Shown here: piece by piece, positions 5,376-8,741 of the stretch | How positions within the stretch are numbered: position 1 is the first letter of the stretch | Layout: each line of letters begins with the position of its first letter | Source of the DNA: an uncultured Lachnospiraceae bacterium | GTDB taxonomy: Bacteria; Bacillota; Clostridia; Lachnospirales; Lachnospiraceae | Assembly (NCBI GenBank): GCA_946409475.1 | Contig: CAMJWQ010000126.1 | Location: 1-8,741, forward strand | Length of the DNA: 8,741 nt | Direction of reading: 5' to 3' | The notes under the pieces: generated by a model | What the model was told of the DNA's origin: nothing | Databases searched by the model: none | Seen by the model: the letters and a program-made list of their open reading frames with translations, nothing else | Translations under genes and position numbers: made by a program

Positions 5376-5391
5376 TAATATATGGTTAAAT
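5363..5391 (+). promoter_or_regulatory. Promoter of the kinase-transketolase operon
   Basis: A perfect -35 box TTGACA (5363-5368) is followed after 17 bases by TTAAAT (5386-5391), a 4/6 match to the -10 consensus. A weak -10 next to a strong -35 is common in regulated promoters. The kinase start follows about 50 bases downstream. Confidence 0.65.
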
Positions 5392-5442
5392 ATTAAAAGA
5401 TAAAGAAGAAGGAACAAAATGGAAACATTGAAAGGGGGAAAA

Positions 5443-6921
5443 ATGAATACACCGTATATACTTGGCATTGATCAGAGTACGCAGGGAACAAAAGCAATTA
5501 TTTTTGATGATTCCGGTACCATATTAGCACGATGTGATCTGCCTCACAAGCAGATTGTTAATGAATGGGGATGGGTCTCACATGACCAGGATGAAATTTA
5601 TAGAAATGTAATCAGTGCTTCAAAAAACGTTATTGAAAAAGCTGGAATTGATAAAAATAAAATTTGTTGTATGAGTATTTCGAATCAAAGAGAAACAACA
5701 GCCGTATGGGATAAAAAAACGGGAAGGCCTTTAAATCATGCCGTTGTATGGCAGTGCAACAGAGCAAAGGATATTTGTCTGGAAATTGAAAAAGCAGGGT
5801 TCGGTGACACCATTGCCGCGAAAAGCGGATTGCAGCTTTCTCCTTACTATCCGGCAGGAAAAATGGCATGGCTGATAAGAAATATTCCGGAAATACATAA
5901 TAAAGCGGGGGCGAGGGAACTGGCATTTGGAACAATGGACAGCTGGCTTATTTATAAACTGACCGGGGGAGGACAATTTAAAACGGATTATTCCAATGCA
6001 AGCCGTACACAGCTTTTTAGCATACGGGAACTGAAGTGGGACGAAGAGCTTTGCGGTATTTTCGGAATACCTGCCGACACTCTTCCAAAGGTCTGCGATT
6101 CGGATTCTTTATTTGGAGAAACGGATCTGGAAGGATATCTTAATCAGGCAATTCCCATTTGCGGGGTACTTGGAGATTCTCACGGGGCATTATTTGGCCA
6201 CAATTGCAGGAGAGAGGGAAATATCAAAGTAACCTATGGAACAGGCTCATCGGTGATGCTGCATACGGGAGACATACCGGTATTCAGTAGACATGGACTG
6301 TCAACTTCATTGGCATGGGGAATCGGAGGTAAGGTTTCTTATGTATTGGAAGGCAATATTAACTATACCGGAGCGGTAATTTCCTGGCTGAAGGAAGATA
6401 TGGGTTTGATCCGGACAGCACAGGAAACATCGGAATTGGCCATGGAGGCTAATGCAAACGACAGAACCTATCTGGTTCCGGCATTTACAGGATTGGGCGC
6501 ACCCTATTGGAAAAGCGATGCGCATGCAATCATAACCGGTATGAACCGTTCAACGGGAAGAGCCGAATTAGTGAAAGCAGCCTGTGATTGCATTGCTTAT
6601 CAGATTAATGATGTGGTAGAAGCAATGCGAAACGATACGGGATTGCATATTAAGGAATTATGTGTGGATGGCGGACCGACAAAAAACGAATATCTGATGC
6701 AGTTCCAAAGTGATATATCTAATGTAAGTGTGAAAATACCGGATTCGGAAGAACTATCGGCGATCGGAGCGGCATATTTAGCCGGGATTTCAACCGGAAT
6801 TTATGATGATAGCAGTATTTATAATGCCATTTCCTATCGTTTTTATGAAAATACGATGGAAGTCCGCAAACGAAATGAGAAGCTGAAAGGATGGAAAATG
6901 GCTGTAAATATGCTTTTATAA
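5443..6921 (+). CDS. FGGY-family carbohydrate kinase, glycerol-kinase-like but with an altered substrate pocket
   Basis: I start at the ATG at 5443 (492 residues; GGGGG at 5434-5438), because MNTPYILGIDQSTQGTKAIIF begins as the family does. An in-frame ATG at 5419 with its own AAGAAGGA would add eight residues. FGGY domain 1 spans about 4-250 and domain 2 about 260-450. Phosphate-binding D10-QSTQGT and YGTGSS (265-270) are present. Relative to E. coli GlpK, R83, E84, W103, Y135 and D245 are in the same numbered positions, with D245 as catalytic base. Positions 246 and 270, Gln and Phe in GlpK, are both Ser here, and 247 is His. The kinase should therefore phosphorylate a sugar or polyol with ATP, probably larger than glycerol. 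It heads an operon with the two transketolase subunits; apulose kinase is one candidate. Without that context it would be labelled glpK. Confidence 0.85.
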   Translation: MNTPYILGIDQSTQGTKAIIFDDSGTILARCDLPHKQIVNEWGWVSHDQDEIYRNVISASKNVIEKAGIDKNKICCMSISNQRETTAVWDKKTGRPLNHAVVWQCNRAKDICLEIEKAGFGDTIAAKSGLQLSPYYPAGKMAWLIRNIPEIHNKAGARELAFGTMDSWLIYKLTGGGQFKTDYSNASRTQLFSIRELKWDEELCGIFGIPADTLPKVCDSDSLFGETDLEGYLNQAIPICGVLGDSHGALFGHNCRREGNIKVTYGTGSSVMLHTGDIPVFSRHGLSTSLAWGIGGKVSYVLEGNINYTGAVISWLKEDMGLIRTAQETSELAMEANANDRTYLVPAFTGLGAPYWKSDAHAIITGMNRSTGRAELVKAACDCIAYQINDVVEAMRNDTGLHIKELCVDGGPTKNEYLMQFQSDISNVSVKIPDSEELSAIGAAYLAGISTGIYDDSSIYNAISYRFYENTMEVRKRNEKLKGWKMAVNMLL

Positions 6922-6949
6922 CAGATAACGGCATGGCAAGGAGGACATT

Positions 6950-7786
6950 ATGAAACTTACGACGGAACATAAAAAGGAGCTTATGATACAGGCAATGAAT
7001 GTTCGCGTGAAAACGGTGGAATTGATTTATCATGGAAAAGGAGGTCATATTGGAGGAGATCTTTCGGAAATTGATATTTTAACGGTTTTGTTTGATTATA
7101 TGAAGCATGATTCCGGGGACCCGGATTGTCCGGAACGGGATCACTTTATTTTGAGTAAAGGTCATTCGGCGGAAGCCTATTATTCCATTCTCGAAGAATA
7201 CGGGTACATAGACAGGCAGGATTTGGATGAATTTGGAAGCTTTCGGGCAAAGCTTGGCGGACATCCGAACAAAAAAATTAAAGGTGTGGAAGCAAATACG
7301 GGTTCCCTTGGTCATGGACTGGGATTGGCTACCGGAATGGCACTGGCTTTAAAGCTTAATCAATGTAATAACCGGATTTTTGTATTAACGGGAGATGGGG
7401 AGCTTGCGGAAGGAAGCAATTGGGAAGCCGCTATGTCGGCTTCAAAATTTAAGTTAAAAAACCTGACATGGATTATTGACCGGAATCATCTGCAGATCAG
7501 CGGACTTACGGAGGACGTTATGCCGTTGGAAAATTTGGAGCAGAAAACAAAGGCATTTGGCTTTCATACCTTAGTGGTTAACGGACATGACCTGGAGGAA
7601 ATATATGAAGCGCTTGATACACAGGATGCTGCCGGAAAGCCAATGTGCATCATAGCCAATACGACAAAGGGAAAAGGTCTTGCCTGTGCTGAAAATAAGG
7701 CGGAATGGCATCATAAAACACCTACGTTAGAGCAGGTTGAGCAGATGAAAAAGAATATGGCCGAGTATAGAAAGGAATTTGCATAA
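6950..7786 (+). CDS. Transketolase, N-terminal (thiamine-diphosphate-binding) subunit
   Basis: This 278-residue protein is the N-terminal Pyr/PP half of a split transketolase. The diphosphate motif begins GDGELAEGSNWE (148-159) and ends at N179 in IIDRN, the GDG-X(about 27)-N signature that binds Mg-ThDP. Active-site histidines are seen at H33 (GHIGGDLS), H72 (SKGHSAEAYYS), H105 (LGGHP) and in EWHHKTP near residue 256. AAGGAGG (6938-6944), five bases before the ATG, gives strong translation. It follows the kinase by 28 bases and its stop overlaps the next start (TAATG), so both subunits are translationally coupled and should assemble together. The reaction is transfer of a two-carbon ketol unit between sugar phosphates. 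The donor is likely the product of the kinase. Apulose-4-phosphate transketolase subunit A (AptA) is a possible specific identity. Confidence 0.93.
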   Translation: MKLTTEHKKELMIQAMNVRVKTVELIYHGKGGHIGGDLSEIDILTVLFDYMKHDSGDPDCPERDHFILSKGHSAEAYYSILEEYGYIDRQDLDEFGSFRAKLGGHPNKKIKGVEANTGSLGHGLGLATGMALALKLNQCNNRIFVLTGDGELAEGSNWEAAMSASKFKLKNLTWIIDRNHLQISGLTEDVMPLENLEQKTKAFGFHTLVVNGHDLEEIYEALDTQDAAGKPMCIIANTTKGKGLACAENKAEWHHKTPTLEQVEQMKKNMAEYRKEFA

Positions 7787-8736
7787 TGGAAAAAGAAACA
7801 TGCAGGGGGGCTTTTTCTAAAAAAATATTGGAGGAAGCAAAGAAGGATAAAAATATTATAGTGGTGTGCACGGATTCAAGGGGCTCTGCTTCCCTTGGAA
7901 GCTATCCCGATGAATTGCCGAACCAGTTCGTGGAACTGGGAATAGCCGAACAGAATGCGGTGACGGTATCAGCCGGTATGGCAGCCATGGGGAAGAAGGT
8001 ATACGTAATCGGCCCGGCAAGCTTTTACAGCATGCGTTCGGCTGAACAGGTGAAAGTGGATATGGCATATTCTCATAATAATGTAAAAATTATAGGAATC
8101 AGCGGTGGAATCAGCTATGGAGCCTTAGGAGCTACCCATCATTCTTTGCAGGACATTGCTTTAATGCGTGCAATTCCGGGAATGATCGTGGAGATTCCAT
8201 CCGATGCGAATCAGATGACAGCATTGACGGATGAATTATTAAAGAATGATTGTCCGGCTTATATCCGTATCGGACGAGGGGAAGTACCGGTCATTAACGA
8301 AAGGGGAAGTAAAATTGAAATTGGAAAAGCGATTTCCTGGTATGGCGGAGCGGATGCGGCGATCATAGCTTGCGGACAAATGGTGTATAGAGCGCTGGAA
8401 GCAGCAGCGGCATTGGAAAAAGAAGGAATTCATATAACGGTGCTGGATATGCATACCATTAAACCGCTGGATACGGAAGCCATAGTTACGGCAGCTCATA
8501 AATGCGGATGTATTCTGACGGTGGAAGAACACAGTATTTATGGCGGACTGGGAGGCGCGGCGGCAGAAGTGCTAAAGACAGAGACCTCAGTACCGCTGTC
8601 AATTATGGGAATACCTGACGAAGATGTTCCAAACGGAACAGATTCTGAAGTCCTTGATTATTATGGGATGAATACTGACGGAATTGTTTACAGGGTAAAA
8701 AGCTTAATAGAAAAAAAGAATACATTACATAAATAA
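7786..8736 (+). CDS. Transketolase, C-terminal subunit
   Basis: This 316-residue partner carries the pyrimidine-binding and C-terminal domains. E55 in ELGIAEQNA is the Glu that activates thiamine diphosphate. R7, H118 (GATHHS) and R164 (IRIGRGE) align with the residues that hold substrate phosphate in E. coli transketolase (R358, H473, R520). The Asp four residues before that His (D469 in E. coli, in DGPTH), which contacts a substrate hydroxyl, is replaced by L114 in GALGATH. The C-terminal domain (about 190-310) contains the usual LDMHTIKPLD and VEEHSIYGGLG segments. Its ATG overlaps the stop of the N-terminal subunit by one base, with AAAGGA upstream. The frame is complete and ends five bases before the window edge; whether the operon continues cannot be seen. 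A vitamin-pathway DXP synthase is ruled out by domain split and context. Confidence 0.92.
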   Translation: MEKETCRGAFSKKILEEAKKDKNIIVVCTDSRGSASLGSYPDELPNQFVELGIAEQNAVTVSAGMAAMGKKVYVIGPASFYSMRSAEQVKVDMAYSHNNVKIIGISGGISYGALGATHHSLQDIALMRAIPGMIVEIPSDANQMTALTDELLKNDCPAYIRIGRGEVPVINERGSKIEIGKAISWYGGADAAIIACGQMVYRALEAAAALEKEGIHITVLDMHTIKPLDTEAIVTAAHKCGCILTVEEHSIYGGLGGAAAEVLKTETSVPLSIMGIPDEDVPNGTDSEVLDYYGMNTDGIVYRVKSLIEKKNTLHK

Positions 8737-8741
8737 TGGAT

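Larger units (their letters stand above)
4989..5442. promoter_or_regulatory. Divergent regulatory region between the DeoR-type gene and the kinase
   Basis: This is the largest gene-free stretch. It holds, in order: a 29-base dyad at 5035-5063; a plain AT-rich stretch; the dyad ATGACA/TGTCAT (5194-5199 with 5206-5211) followed by a second TTGTCA at 5215-5220; the palindrome TTGTGCACAA (5222-5231); a patch at about 5236-5295 richer in G+C than its surroundings; GAACA/TGTTC repeats (5320-5375); and the kinase promoter at 5363-5391. I find no open frame of convincing length, tRNA or known riboswitch. Several sites in a long divergent region suggest cooperative, looping control by the DeoR protein, possibly with a catabolite regulator, although no clear CcpA site is seen. 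Confidence 0.55.

Noticed and set aside
5419..5442. Upstream ATG as kinase start, adding eight residues
   Set aside because: It has a usable ribosome binding site and cannot be excluded, but the extension (METLKGGK) is not family-like and its own codons contain the stronger AAAGGGGG for the ATG at 5443.
4989..5442. Riboswitch, T-box or CcpA site in the divergent region
   Set aside because: I found no T-box sequence, no known aptamer core and no good match to the catabolite-response consensus.
5630..5976. Minus-strand frames opposite the kinase (101 and 81 codons)
   Set aside because: Both are antisense to conserved FGGY sequence, overlap each other and have no motifs.
5443..6921. Simple call of glycerol kinase (glpK)
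   Set aside because: Two glycerol-pocket residues are changed, and no glycerol facilitator or glycerol-3-phosphate dehydrogenase is nearby; transketolase partners point to another substrate.
1..8741. CRISPR arrays, tRNA or rRNA genes, insertion sequences, integrases
   Set aside because: No regularly spaced repeats, cloverleaf sequences, transposase motifs or terminal inverted repeats were seen on either strand.

Overview
The window looks like chromosomal accessory DNA from a low-GC, Gram-positive anaerobe of the Clostridia, most likely Lachnospiraceae. This rests on AT-rich intergenic DNA, strong AGGAGG-type ribosome binding sites, GTG/ATG starts and protein flavour; it is inference, not a database match.

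Positions 1-1387 form a fluoride-response unit. A crcB-type fluoride riboswitch (about 27-109) has an aptamer pseudoknot that competes with an intrinsic terminator. It sits in front of a monovalent cation:proton antiporter rather than the usual CrcB/Fluc channel or CLC-F exchanger.

Positions 1388-4207 form an arsenic-resistance region: an ArsR repressor with its own promoter and operator-like repeats, a decayed thioredoxin-like gene ending in a terminator, a second cysteine-rich ArsR, an Acr3 arsenite efflux permease, a short non-coding or decayed stretch, and a thioredoxin-type arsenate reductase (ArsC). The two ArsR proteins sense arsenite or antimonite, ArsC reduces arsenate to arsenite, and Acr3 expels it. 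The remains around the first arsR suggest a second arsR-(permease)-thioredoxin unit that has been partly deleted.

Positions 4185-8741 form a carbohydrate unit. A DeoR-family regulator on the minus strand overlaps the end of arsC tail-to-tail by 23 bp. It diverges, across a 430-454 bp operator-rich intergenic region, from a plus-strand operon of a glycerol-kinase-like FGGY kinase and a transketolase split into N- and C-terminal subunits. The kinase keeps most glycerol-site positions in exact E. coli GlpK register but has Ser at 246 and 270. The transketolase C subunit keeps its phosphate-binding residues but has Leu where classical transketolase has the Asp that reads the acceptor/donor hydroxyl. 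Together this suggests a pathway in which an unusual ketose is phosphorylated and cleaved by a dedicated transketolase, in the manner of the described apulose kinase / apulose-4-phosphate transketolase route. The real substrate cannot be read from the sequence. This kinase-split transketolase-DeoR module is the best candidate here for something not fully described; the fluoride-controlled antiporter is second.
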